DNA of 64,000 nucleotides from Phyllobacterium myrsinacearum (lineage in GTDB: Bacteria > Pseudomonadota > Alphaproteobacteria > Rhizobiales > Rhizobiaceae), in contig NZ_PVBT01000008.1 of NCBI RefSeq assembly GCF_002980555.1, forward strand, positions 1 through 64,000, written 5' to 3'. The notes beneath the pieces are model-generated. The model was given only the letters and a program-made list of their open reading frames with translations, made no database searches and had not been told where the DNA came from. Each line of letters begins with the position of its first letter. Positions within the stretch are counted from its first letter, which is position 1. This document shows positions 19,037 to 29,445 of this stretch, piece after piece. The position numbers were made by a program, and so were the translations under genes.

Positions 19037-20020
19037 ATGACATCATACGAGATTTCCCGCCGCGACCTGTTTCTGGCGTCGAGCGCCATAGCCGGCGGCC
19101 TTGCCATGTCGCAAGTCATACCGGATTCTGCTGCCGCCGCAGTTCCGCTTTCCAACATCAGATCGCCGGGCTTCAAGCGCTTCAAGCTGGGTGAATTTGA
19201 GGTGACCACGCTTCTCGATGGCCTGCGCCTGTCCGAGGGCCCGTTTCCCACTTTCGGTGCCGATCAGTCGCAGGAGAAGGTGGCGGAGTTGATGCGCGCC
19301 AATTTTCTGCCGGAAACGAAATTCGTCAATGGCTTTGCCCCTGTTCTGATCAACACCGGGACTGAGCTGATCCTGTTCGACACCGGTTTTGGCGTTGCGG
19401 GGCGCGACAACGGTTTTGGCCAGCTGGAAGCCAATATGAAGGCGGCGGGCTACACGCCCGATCAGGTGAGTATTGTCGTCATCACCCATATGCATGGTGA
19501 TCACATTGGCGGCCTGATGAATGGCGAGACGCCTGCCTTTGCCAATGCGCGCTATATTGCGGGGCAGATCGAATATGATTTCTGGACCGATCCGGCTCGG
19601 GCAGGCACGCCTGCCGAAGGGGGTGCCAAAGGCGTTGCGTCCAAAGTAAAACCGCTGGCGCAAAAGACCACGTTCATCAAGGCCGGGGATGCGGTTGTCT
19701 CCGGTATCACCAGTGAAGCGGCTTACGGCCACACGCCCGGCCACATGATTTTCCACGTGGAGTCCGCGGGCAAACGTCTGGTGCTGACCGCCGATACCGC
19801 CAATCATTACGTCGCAGCCCTGCAGCATCCGGAATGGGAGGTGGCTTTTGATGCGGACCGTGCCAAGGCCATCGAGACGCGCAAGCGGGTGCTCGACATG
19901 ATCGCCACCGACCGCGTGCCGTTCATCGGCTATCACATGCCGTTCCCATCCGCCGGCTATCTCGACCGGCAGGGAAGCGGCTACCGTTTCGTACCGGTTA
20001 CCTATCAGTTCGACGTCTGA
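19037..20020 (+). CDS. Tat-exported metallo-beta-lactamase-fold hydrolase
   Basis: 327 residues from the ATG at 19037 (GGAG upstream). The N-terminus carries a twin-arginine signal (SRRDLFLASSAIAGGLAMS), so the folded protein should reach the periplasm. The metallo-hydrolase core has the HxHxDH motif (THMHGDHIGG), a downstream His in TPGHMIFHV and an Asp in LTADTANH. The gene resembles periplasmic quorum-quenching lactonases and related MBL enzymes, but the substrate cannot be told. Its last 16 bases overlap the end of the convergent ClC gene. Confidence 0.88.
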   Translation: MTSYEISRRDLFLASSAIAGGLAMSQVIPDSAAAAVPLSNIRSPGFKRFKLGEFEVTTLLDGLRLSEGPFPTFGADQSQEKVAELMRANFLPETKFVNGFAPVLINTGTELILFDTGFGVAGRDNGFGQLEANMKAAGYTPDQVSIVVITHMHGDHIGGLMNGETPAFANARYIAGQIEYDFWTDPARAGTPAEGGAKGVASKVKPLAQKTTFIKAGDAVVSGITSEAAYGHTPGHMIFHVESAGKRLVLTADTANHYVAALQHPEWEVAFDADRAKAIETRKRVLDMIATDRVPFIGYHMPFPSAGYLDRQGSGYRFVPVTYQFDV

Positions 20021-21375
20021 TCCTGTTCCGGCACGGCTGATGCGGCTTCGGCGCGCTTGCGCCGGATCGTATCGGCAATGAACACCCGTGACAGGGCATG
20101 GTAGAGCGGTTCATGCGAGATGATGCGCGCCGTGCCGTAACCGAGCATGGACGTGCACATCAACGCAATGACGCTGTCATGGCTGCCGGTCATTTCCAGA
20201 ATGATGACAAAGGCCGTCATCGGCGCTTGCACGACCCCGGCAAAGTAGCCAGCCATGCCGAGCACGGCAGCAAGGCCGATATTGCTGCCGGTCAGCAAGC
20301 CGACCGAACTGCCGAAGCTTGCGCCAACGGAAAGAGATGGGGCAAAAATGCCGCCGGGAATGCCGGAGACCATGGACAGGAAACTGGCGAGCAATTTTTC
20401 CAGGAAGAAATACCAGGGCAGGGCATGGCCCTCCACGGCGCCGCGCGCCTGTTCGTAGCCCGTGCCGAAGGTTGTGCCGCCTGAAGCAACCCCGATCAGC
20501 GCTACGGCAAAACCGCACACAGCGGCAAGCAGCAAGGTGCGGCGAAACGGATCGGGCGCCGTCCAGCGCTTGATCCTGCGCAATGCCCTGACGGCACCGG
20601 CACTGAAGCAGGCGCCGAACGCACCGCCGCCCACGCCGCAGAGAATGACGAGCAGCCAGTCGGAAAAGCCCGTGGCGGCTGCCGCCGATGCGCCGAAATA
20701 GGTGTAGTTGCCGACAAGTCCGATGGCGGCGAGGCCGGAGAGGATGACGGCTGTCAGGACAAGGCCGTTGGTGCGTGCCTCGTAGGAGCGGCCCATTTCC
20801 TCGATGGCAAAGACGATGCCGGCGAGCGGTGTATTGAAGGCTGCGGCAATCCCGGCGGCGGAGCCCGCGAGAATGAGCCCGCGCGCCTGCGCCATGCCGC
20901 CCCAGCGCGCCACCTGCAGCATCAGCGATGCACCGACCTGGACGGTTGGACCCTCGCGGCCGATGGAGGCGCCGGAGAACAGGCCGACGACGGTCAACAG
21001 GATCTTCCCGAAAACCATGCGCAGGGAAAGCAGCCGGACGCGGTCTTCGTGATCATTGAGATGCCGGGCGGCGATGGCCTGCGGAATGCCGCTGCCCTGG
21101 GCATTGGGGAAGAAGCTGTAAGCCATGTAGGCGCAGAAGATGAAGCCGAGCGGCGTGATGATCAGGGGCAGGAATGTCGTCCAGCCGCTTGTCCCTGTCA
21201 CGCCATGAAACGTTTCCTGGGCGATATCCGCCAGCTTGGCGAAGAGGACGCTGACGACACCGATGGCGAGCGCACCGGCCCAGAACACCAGACGCGGGCG
21301 CCAGACCCGGGTGTTGCCCCACATGGCACGCGACCGGCGCAGGAAGGAAACTTTTCGGTAAATCGGGCGCACCAT
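20005..21375 (-). CDS. ClC-family chloride/proton exchanger
   Basis: 456 residues with the ClC architecture. The selectivity-filter segments are present: GSGIPQ, GREGPTVQVG (gating Glu) and GGIFAPSLSVGA. The intracellular 'proton glutamate' position is also Glu (VFAIEEMGRSYE), which predicts an H+/Cl- antiporter rather than a passive channel. There is no C-terminal CBS pair. In bacteria such proteins help in extreme acid resistance and ion balance. Start at 21373-21375. It overlaps the 3' end of the MBL gene by 16 bases, tail to tail. Confidence 0.92.
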   Translation of the reverse strand: MVRPIYRKVSFLRRSRAMWGNTRVWRPRLVFWAGALAIGVVSVLFAKLADIAQETFHGVTGTSGWTTFLPLIITPLGFIFCAYMAYSFFPNAQGSGIPQAIAARHLNDHEDRVRLLSLRMVFGKILLTVVGLFSGASIGREGPTVQVGASLMLQVARWGGMAQARGLILAGSAAGIAAAFNTPLAGIVFAIEEMGRSYEARTNGLVLTAVILSGLAAIGLVGNYTYFGASAAAATGFSDWLLVILCGVGGGAFGACFSAGAVRALRRIKRWTAPDPFRRTLLLAAVCGFAVALIGVASGGTTFGTGYEQARGAVEGHALPWYFFLEKLLASFLSMVSGIPGGIFAPSLSVGASFGSSVGLLTGSNIGLAAVLGMAGYFAGVVQAPMTAFVIILEMTGSHDSVIALMCTSMLGYGTARIISHEPLYHALSRVFIADTIRRKRAEAASAVPEQDQTSN

Positions 21376-21503
21376 ATCTCCTGTGTTGAGCCGTCCAAGG
21401 GATCGTGTGCTCCTAACATGCGGGAAAACGATGGGCCAGTCTCAACAATTCGCCCTTTTCCTGCCAAGATGCACAGGGCATTTTGACACCCAGGGAGGAC
21501 ACC

Positions 21504-21923
21504 ATGAAACGATTCTTTGCCATGCTTTGTGTCTCGCTGTCGCTCGGCGCAGTGTTGCCGGCGGCCGCTGCTTCGCCGAAGGAAAAGGTCGATCCGATCG
21601 ACAAGGCTGCAACCGAATGCCTGAACAGCCCGGCAGGGCAGACGACGGCAGGAATGGTCGATTGCTCGCACAAGGCGTTCCTCGCCTATGACAAGCAGAT
21701 GAACGAGGTTTACAAAAAAGTCCTGGCATCCGTCGATCCGGAATCAGCCAAGCAGATTCGCGATGCGCAGCGCAAATGGGTGGCGTGGCGCGAGGCCCAG
21801 ATCAAGGCCGACAACGGCCCATGGCGCGCCGACCGGGGTTCCATTGCCAGCATGGATATCGAGGCGCTGAATGTGGATGCGGTGCGGGCGCGCATCAAGG
21901 AACTTCAATATTATGCGCAGTAG
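21504..21923 (+). CDS. LprI/DUF1311-like secreted protein
   Basis: 139 residues. The ATG at 21504 (GGGAGG upstream) starts a signal peptide ending near AAAASP. The mature part has AATECLNSPAGQTTAGMVDC (two Cys), YDKQMNEVYKKVL and RDAQRKWVAWREAQI, the pattern of the LprI/DUF1311 family, whose Mycobacterium member inhibits lysozyme. Whether this one does so is not shown. It stands alone between the ClC gene and guaB. Confidence 0.85.
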   Translation: MKRFFAMLCVSLSLGAVLPAAAASPKEKVDPIDKAATECLNSPAGQTTAGMVDCSHKAFLAYDKQMNEVYKKVLASVDPESAKQIRDAQRKWVAWREAQIKADNGPWRADRGSIASMDIEALNVDAVRARIKELQYYAQ

Positions 21924-21967
21924 AGCCGGTTTCCATCCACCCCTAGCGGGAGGTCGTGTATCGCTGA

Positions 21968-23605
<1,638 letters not shown>

Positions 23606-23621
23606 TCGGGACGCGGAGGCC

Positions 23622-24161
23622 ATGTCTGACAACGCCCTCCGCGACCATTTTTCGGCCATGGCGCGCAACAGCGCCTGGTCGAACCACCGGCTGCTCGGCG
23701 CCTGTGCCGGGCTGACGGCGGCGGAATTTGCGCAGGAGCGGGTCAGTTTCTTCCCGTCGCTGCAGATGACACTCAACCACAATCTCGTTGTCGATCACAT
23801 CTATCTGGCTGACATGACGGGTGCCGGGCGCAAGAACATCAGTCTTGCCGGCGATATTCCCTTTCCAAAACTGGCCGATCTCAGACAAGCTCAGGAAACC
23901 TTCGACGCCGATCTGATCGCCTTTTGCGACGGTTTGAGTGCGCCGGATCTTGACCGGATCATTATGATCGAGTGGCATGACGGGCAGGCTTCACAGGAGC
24001 CGCTGCACCGCGTGCTGTCGCATCTGTTCGTGCACCAGATCCATCATCGCGGACAGGCGCATGCAATGCTGGCGGGAACAAACGTGCCCCCGCCGCAGCT
24101 TGACGAATTTTTCCTGAACTATGATATCCCGCGCCGCAAGGGCGAACCTTTCGCGACTTGA
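23622..24161 (+). CDS. DinB-family metal-dependent protein
   Basis: 179 residues forming the DinB/YfiT four-helix bundle. The three metal-ligand histidines are visible: one in the LNHNLVVDH helix (H53, possibly H59) and the pair in VLSHLFVHQIHHRGQ. Such proteins are often thiol transferases or have unknown substrates. It starts 16 bases after guaB and is probably cotranscribed with it. Confidence 0.88.
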   Translation: MSDNALRDHFSAMARNSAWSNHRLLGACAGLTAAEFAQERVSFFPSLQMTLNHNLVVDHIYLADMTGAGRKNISLAGDIPFPKLADLRQAQETFDADLIAFCDGLSAPDLDRIIMIEWHDGQASQEPLHRVLSHLFVHQIHHRGQAHAMLAGTNVPPPQLDEFFLNYDIPRRKGEPFAT

Positions 24162-24178
24162 CCTCCTGGATGGTCAGT

Positions 24179-25225
24179 TCACGGAATGATCTTCCGCGCC
24201 CGCAGATCCCGAAAGACGTTCAGGAACATTTCTTCCGTATCGACATATTCATGGAAGCCGGCGCGGCGCAGTTTGCTGCCATCGGCGAAGAAATCATAAT
24301 TCCAGCCGAATACCGCGTCGCCAAATCCCCATGACGAGACATCGCTGTAGGGGATGGCCGCAAGTTTGTGCTTCGCAACCATTTTATCCCAGAGCGGTTC
24401 CTTGTCGGCCATCACCACATTCAGCGACATGGGCAGGGGCGGGGCAACCTCCAGATCGAAAAACCGGGCAATTTTCGGCCACATCTCGCTCCAGCGGAAG
24501 AGGTCGCCATTGTTGATGTTGTAGGCCTGATTTCCCGCCGCCGGGTGGGTGGCGATGAACACCGTCGCCCGCGCCAGCAGACCGGCATCGGTCATTTCAA
24601 GCAGGCTGTCATAGGCGCCGGGCTTTCCCGGAAAGCGCAGGGGAATGCCGAGTTCCCTGGACATCGAGGCATAGACAGCGATCACCGAGGCGAGGTTCAT
24701 CGGGTTGCCGAGCGCATATCCGATAACGACGGACGGACGCAGCGCGGACCATGTCCAGCTCTTTCCCCTTTGGGCTGCTTCGAGAAAATCCTGCTGGTCG
24801 ATGTTGAACTCCGGCGGCATGTGATTGGCATCGCTTTCGCGCGCCGGTGTCTTGAACGGGCCGAGATGCGCGCCGTAGACCTTGTATCCCTGCATGAGGC
24901 TGATGTGCCGGAGGCCGCGTGCGACGGGTTCGATGGCATTGACGACATTGACCAGCATGGCAAGGTTCGGCGGTACCAGCTCCGCCCACGTCGGGCGGTC
25001 CTGATAGGCCGCGTAAAAAACATGAGTGACATCGGTGAGGTGTGCGAGTTTTGCCTTGGCATCGGCCGCATCAAGCAGATCAACGGCGATGTGGCTGACC
25101 CTGCCATCCGCAATCCCGCCGCGCCGCGACAGGCCGACAATTTCCCAGTCACCCAATTCCTTGAGATGTGCAATCAGATTTCCGCCGATGATGCCATTGG
25201 CACCCACAATCACGGCTTTTTTCAT
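24179..25225 (-). CDS. NAD(P)-dependent epimerase/reductase of the PRISE (short-chain dehydrogenase) type
   Basis: 348 residues from the ATG at 25223-25225 (AGAGG upstream). The dinucleotide fold is AVIVGANGIIGGNLIAHL, and the length and layout fit atypical SDRs related to progesterone 5-beta-reductase/iridoid synthase (PRISE): FYAAYQDRP, LMQGYKVYGAHLGPFKTPARE, WTWSALRPSVVIGYALGNPMNL, FRWSEMWPKIARFFDLE. Bacterial members often reduce enones, but the substrate here is unknown. It diverges from the LysR gene at 25343. Confidence 0.85.
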   Translation of the reverse strand: MKKAVIVGANGIIGGNLIAHLKELGDWEIVGLSRRGGIADGRVSHIAVDLLDAADAKAKLAHLTDVTHVFYAAYQDRPTWAELVPPNLAMLVNVVNAIEPVARGLRHISLMQGYKVYGAHLGPFKTPARESDANHMPPEFNIDQQDFLEAAQRGKSWTWSALRPSVVIGYALGNPMNLASVIAVYASMSRELGIPLRFPGKPGAYDSLLEMTDAGLLARATVFIATHPAAGNQAYNINNGDLFRWSEMWPKIARFFDLEVAPPLPMSLNVVMADKEPLWDKMVAKHKLAAIPYSDVSSWGFGDAVFGWNYDFFADGSKLRRAGFHEYVDTEEMFLNVFRDLRARKIIP

Positions 25226-25342
25226 GTCCTCTATCATTTCAACAGCTCCATTTCGTTGGTGCTGCCAGCATCATCCATTTGTATGTGTTTGCGTAGGCGA
25301 TTGATGATGATATTATTCATAAGAAAATATTTGAGGTGGCAG

Positions 25343-26242
25343 GTGGATCGTTTTGCGGCAATGAAGACCTTCATACGGGTGGCGGAGCTTGGCTCGCTGT
25401 CGGCGGCGGCACGGGAACTCGGGCTCACACAACCGGCTGTCAGCCAGCAGATGGCGGCACTGGAGCGCCATCTGAACATGCGGCTGCTGCATCGCTCGAC
25501 ACGCCAGCTGGCCCTAACCGACAGCGGCGAGACCTACTACCAGCGGGCGCGGCATATCCTGCAGACCGTCGACGAGGCGGAAGAGGCCGTGACTGGCCTT
25601 GCCACGTCGGTTCAAGGCAACCTTCGCGTGCATGCGCCCGTCGGGTTCGGCCAGATGCATCTGACGCCGATGCTGATCGATTTTCAGTGCCGGCACCCGG
25701 ATTTGACCGTTGAACTCATTCTGGATGACCGCTTTGCCGATCTGGTGGCCGAGGGCGTCGATGTTGCCATCCGTTTCGGTGCCTTGGCCTCGTCTGGCCT
25801 GGTGGCGCGGAAACTGGCCACGTTCGAGCGGATTCTTGTGGCTTCGCCTGAATACATCGCGCGCCATGGCAGCCCGCTGCTGCCGGAAGAACTGTCGGCG
25901 CACCGGCATGTCAGGTTTATCTGGTCGCCACTGGGTGAGGCGGTGCCGCTGATCGGGCCGGACGGGCCGATTGTCGTGCCGGTTAAATCGGGCTTTCTCG
26001 CCAACAACGCTTTTGTGCTCAATCAGGCATTGCGAGCGGGCGTGGGAATTGGCGGGGCGCAGGTGCCGCTGGTTCAGCCGTTTCTCGATGACGGCACGCT
26101 CGTCCGTGTGCTGCCCGCTTACCGCTACGCGTCCATGGATATCCACGCGGTCTATGCCTCGGCCAAGTTTCTGCCGCGCAAGGTAAGGGCATTTGTGGAC
26201 CATCTGGCGGCTGGGCTGTCCGGAATTCCCGGGTTGAATTAA
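25343..26242 (+). CDS. LysR-family regulator, CrgA-like
   Basis: 299 residues. I use the GTG at 25343 (GAGG upstream) because it gives the standard subgroup N-terminus VDRFAAMKTFIRVAELGSLSAA; the first ATG is six codons further. The helix-turn-helix reads ELGLTQPAVSQQMAALERHLN. The effector domain ends with LRAGVGIGGAQVPLV and LVRVLPAY. It faces the PRISE-type epimerase across a 117 bp AT-rich gap and is its likely regulator. Confidence 0.88.
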   Translation: MDRFAAMKTFIRVAELGSLSAAARELGLTQPAVSQQMAALERHLNMRLLHRSTRQLALTDSGETYYQRARHILQTVDEAEEAVTGLATSVQGNLRVHAPVGFGQMHLTPMLIDFQCRHPDLTVELILDDRFADLVAEGVDVAIRFGALASSGLVARKLATFERILVASPEYIARHGSPLLPEELSAHRHVRFIWSPLGEAVPLIGPDGPIVVPVKSGFLANNAFVLNQALRAGVGIGGAQVPLVQPFLDDGTLVRVLPAYRYASMDIHAVYASAKFLPRKVRAFVDHLAAGLSGIPGLN

Positions 26243-26297
26243 CAGCTTGCGGAAAAAATGAACGTAGACGTAAGATGCGTCAACGTTGGAGGAACCC

Positions 26298-26723
26298 ATG
26301 CCGCAGACCGCAATTTTCTGGCCGATGATCGCGCTGACCGCGCTGGTCTATATTGTCTACGGCCTTGTGTTCCTTCGCCGGATGGAAGCGGTCAAGAGCG
26401 GCCAGGCCTCGCCTCGCGATTTCAAGCTGCCGCTCAAGGAGCCGGAGACGAGCGCCACGGTGATCCGCAACCTGATCAATCTTTATGAGCTGCCGGTGCT
26501 GTTCTATGCGGTCTGCATCTCGCTCTATGTGGTCAACGGCGCATCGTTCCTCGCTGTCATCGTTGCCTGGTTGTTTGTGGCAGCACGCGTCGCCCATACT
26601 GTCGTGCATGTGACGTCAAACCGTTTGAGGCTGCGCCAGCCGATTTTCACCATCGGGTTTGTTCTCAATGGCATTTTGTGGGTCATCCTCGCGTTGCATC
26701 TGGCGATACCCGCAACGGCTTAG
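26298..26723 (+). CDS. MAPEG-family integral membrane protein
   Basis: 141 residues with four predicted membrane helices. The family pattern is clear: RNLINLYELPVLFYAVC, and VAARVAHTVVHVTSNRLRLR with an Arg/His-rich loop. Eukaryotic MAPEG members act in eicosanoid and glutathione metabolism; bacterial ones are mostly uncharacterised. The ATG at 26298 has GGAGG 5 bases upstream. It stands 55 bases after the LysR gene, on the same strand. Confidence 0.85.
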   Translation: MPQTAIFWPMIALTALVYIVYGLVFLRRMEAVKSGQASPRDFKLPLKEPETSATVIRNLINLYELPVLFYAVCISLYVVNGASFLAVIVAWLFVAARVAHTVVHVTSNRLRLRQPIFTIGFVLNGILWVILALHLAIPATA

Positions 26724-26757
26724 GATCGGCGAAGGGATTGCCGGGAACGGTCAGGAA

Positions 26758-27687
26758 CTAGGCCGCCAGATCGTCCAGCTCATCGGCTGAGATCAGCAAT
26801 CGTCTGCCGCAATCGACAATCGTTGTGGCCAGGGCTTCGAAATCCTCGCGCCGTTCGCTTTGCCGGCGCCAGATCAGGCCGATCTCGCGCGAAGGTTCAG
26901 GATCGGCAAAGGCAAGGATGCGCACATTGTTGCGGCTGGCCTCCGTGCGCACGGCGATTTCCGGGATCAGCGTCAGGCCCATGCCGTGGCTGACCATCTG
27001 CAGCAGCGTCGCCATGCTGGTGGCGCCATAATTGACCAGCTGCCGCTGCTTGACGCTGGTGCACACCGCCAGGGCCTGATCGCGCAGACAGTGGCCTTCC
27101 TCAAGCAGCAGCAGCCGTTCCAGCGCCACGCTCTCCTGGGTCATCGGCGAGGTGAGGATGTCGATGTCATTGCTCGATGTGGCAATCAGGAAGCGGTCGC
27201 GGAACAGCGGCTTGGCGGCAATGCCGTCGCTGTCGATCGGCAATGCTGCGATCAGCGCATCGAGATCGCCGAGCCGCAAATCCTCGACCAGCTTCGACGT
27301 CACCGCCTCGCGCAACTCGATGGTCAGTTCCGGGTAGGCAGCGCGCAATTCCGGAATGAGAATGGGCAGGAGATAGGGCGCTATGGTCGGGATGATCCCC
27401 AGCCGCAGGCGGCCCTGCAAAATGCCGCGCCGCTGCGATGCCAGTTCTTCCAGCGAGCGGATGCCGTTCAGAATGCCGCGAACCCGCGGCAGAAGCCGCT
27501 TGCCCATATCGGTCAGAACCACCGTGCGGCGTGTCCGCTCGAACAGGGGCGTTCCAAGCCGCTGCTCCATTTCCGCGATCTGCGCCGAAAGTGCCGGCTG
27601 CGAAATACGTGCGAGTTCTGCCGCCTTGCGGAAATGCAGGGTGGTGGCAAGGATATCGAAATAGCGCATTTGGCGGACGGAAAACAT
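26758..27687 (-). CDS. oxyR: Hydrogen peroxide-sensing regulator OxyR
   Basis: 309 residues. The LysR helix-turn-helix is at the N-terminus (ARISQPALSAQIAEMEQRLG). Both redox cysteines are present in the OxyR signature GHCLRDQALAVC, at C200 and C209, almost exactly where E. coli has C199 and C208; their disulfide turns the protein into an activator. The ATG at 27685-27687 is preferred to a TTG three codons earlier. It diverges from katA and is expected to activate it under peroxide stress. Confidence 0.95.
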   Translation of the reverse strand: MFSVRQMRYFDILATTLHFRKAAELARISQPALSAQIAEMEQRLGTPLFERTRRTVVLTDMGKRLLPRVRGILNGIRSLEELASQRRGILQGRLRLGIIPTIAPYLLPILIPELRAAYPELTIELREAVTSKLVEDLRLGDLDALIAALPIDSDGIAAKPLFRDRFLIATSSNDIDILTSPMTQESVALERLLLLEEGHCLRDQALAVCTSVKQRQLVNYGATSMATLLQMVSHGMGLTLIPEIAVRTEASRNNVRILAFADPEPSREIGLIWRRQSERREDFEALATTIVDCGRRLLISADELDDLAA

Positions 27688-27731
27688 GATAACCAAATCC
27701 TATCAATAATAATTCTAAATTCAATTGGAAA

Positions 27732-27746
27732 CTATGATTGGAATAG
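27732..27746. promoter_or_regulatory. Candidate OxyR site between oxyR and katA
   Basis: CTAT-N7-ATAG, the central two half-sites of the E. coli-type OxyR consensus (ATAG-N7-CTAT-N7-ATAG-N7-CTAT) with correct spacing. The outer quarter-sites match poorly. It lies 45 bases from the oxyR start and 87 from katA. Confidence 0.5.
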
Positions 27747-27833
27747 TTCTATGGTTGCCCCGAGATCGCAGAGAGCCCGCGCGCCGTGCGATTCTGAAAA
27801 TAGTGTCAGAAAACGAAATTCAAGGAGAAGCCA

Positions 27834-29330
27834 ATGGCTGACCGTCCGACGTTGACAACTACTGCCGGTGCACCGGTATCAGACAATCAGAATTCGAGGA
27901 CTGCGGGTGAACGTGGTCCGGTTCTCCTGGACGACTATCAGCTGCTCGAAAAGCTTGCCCACCAGAACCGTGAACGTATCCCTGAACGGGTTGTTCACGC
28001 CAAGGGCTGGGGCGCATTCGGCACGTTGAAGATCACCGGCGATATCTCCCGTTACACCAAGGCCAAGGCCTTGCAGCCGGGCACCGAAACACCGCTGCTG
28101 CTGCGGTTTTCCACGGTTGCCGGTGAACTTGGCGCCGCCGATGCCGAGCGCGACGTGCGCGGTTTTGCCCTTAAATTCTATACGAGCGAAGGCAACTGGG
28201 ATCTGGTCGGCAACAATACGCCGGTGTTCTTCGTGCGCGATCCGCTGAAGTTCCCCGATTTCATTCACACGCAGAAGCGCCATCCGCGCACCAACCTGCG
28301 TTCAGCCACCGCCATGTGGGATTTCTGGTCGCTGTCGCCGGAAAGCCTGCATCAGGTCACCATCCTGATGTCGGATCGCGGCCTGCCGGTCGCGCCGATG
28401 TACATGAATGGCTACGGTTCGCACACCTATTCCTTCTGGAACGACAATGGCGAGCGCTTCTGGGTAAAATTCCACTTCAAGACCCAGCAGGGCCACAAGC
28501 ATTATACCAATGCGGAAGCTGAATCGCTGATCGGCAAGTCGCGCGAAACCTACCAGGAAGAGCTGTTTGGCGGCATTGAACGCGGTGAATTCCCGAAATG
28601 GACCGTACAGGTTCAGATCATGAGCGAAAGCGACGCGGAAAAGACCTCCTACAATCCGTTCGATCTGACCAAGGTCTGGCCGCATGCTGAATTCCCGCCG
28701 ATCGAAATCGGTGTCATGGAACTCAACCGCAACGCCGACAACTATTTCGCCGAGATCGAACAGGCTGCCTTCTCGCCGTCGAACGTCGTTCCCGGCATCG
28801 GTCATTCGCCGGACAAGATGCTGCAGGCACGTGTGTTCTCCTATGCGGATGCGCATCGCTACCGCCTCGGCACCCACTATGAAGCACTGCCCGTCAACCA
28901 GCCGAAGTGCCCGGTCCATCACTACCACAAGGATGGCCAGATGAATTTCTTTGGCCAGAAGACCGGCAATGTCGATGCCTATTACGAGCCCAACAGCTTC
29001 TCGGGTGCCGTCGAGCAGCCATCGGCAAAAGAGCCGCCGCTGGCCCTTTCCGGCAATGCGGATCGCTACAACCACCGCATCGGCAACGATGACTACGTGC
29101 AGGTAACAGCACTGTTCAACCTGTTCGACGCTGGTCAGCGTGCGCGCCTGTTCTCCAACATCGCCGCGGCAATGGGCGGTGTTCCCGGTGCCATCATCGA
29201 GCGCCAACTGGCGCACTTCAAGCTTGTTCATCCCGCGTATGAAGCCGGCGTGCGGGCTGCCCTCAAGGAAGCGCATGGCTATGAAGCCAACGCGATTTCC
29301 AACGAAGAAAAGCACGTCGCGGCCGAGTAA
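27834..29330 (+). CDS. katA: Catalase (monofunctional haem catalase)
   Basis: 498 residues, a small-subunit clade 3 catalase that dismutates hydrogen peroxide. The distal His is in [13 protein letters not shown] (H55), the distal Asn in [12 protein letters not shown], and the proximal Tyr ligand region in [23 protein letters not shown] precedes the ATG at 27834. Divergent oxyR and the site at 27732-27746 point to peroxide induction. It ends with a strong terminator. Confidence 0.97.
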   Translation: MADRPTLTTTAGAPVSDNQNSRTAGERGPVLLDDYQLLEKLAHQNRERIPERVVHAKGWGAFGTLKITGDISRYTKAKALQPGTETPLLLRFSTVAGELGAADAERDVRGFALKFYTSEGNWDLVGNNTPVFFVRDPLKFPDFIHTQKRHPRTNLRSATAMWDFWSLSPESLHQVTILMSDRGLPVAPMYMNGYGSHTYSFWNDNGERFWVKFHFKTQQGHKHYTNAEAESLIGKSRETYQEELFGGIERGEFPKWTVQVQIMSESDAEKTSYNPFDLTKVWPHAEFPPIEIGVMELNRNADNYFAEIEQAAFSPSNVVPGIGHSPDKMLQARVFSYADAHRYRLGTHYEALPVNQPKCPVHHYHKDGQMNFFGQKTGNVDAYYEPNSFSGAVEQPSAKEPPLALSGNADRYNHRIGNDDYVQVTALFNLFDAGQRARLFSNIAAAMGGVPGAIIERQLAHFKLVHPAYEAGVRAALKEAHGYEANAISNEEKHVAAE

Positions 29331-29363
29331 TCGCTGCCTGAAACAACTTTGTTGTTCAATGTG

Positions 29364-29395
29364 AAAGCCGGAGCAGGATGCTCCGGCTTTCTTTT
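29364..29395 (+). terminator. Rho-independent terminator of katA
   Basis: An 11 bp perfect stem (AAAGCCGGAGC/GCTCCGGCTTT) with loop AGGAT, followed by CTTTT, 33 bases after the katA stop. Confidence 0.85.
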
Positions 29396-29445
29396 ATTGG
29401 CTTTGCAATGTATGCGAAGCCGGTAGACAAAAAGAAGGAATTCCC

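Noticed and set aside
24368-25342. Upstream extension of the LysR open frame
   Set aside because: It runs antisense through the epimerase gene; the family start is the GTG at 25343.
28302-29315. Reverse-strand open frame over katA
   Set aside because: Shadow of a highly expressed, GC-rich gene; no own start signal.
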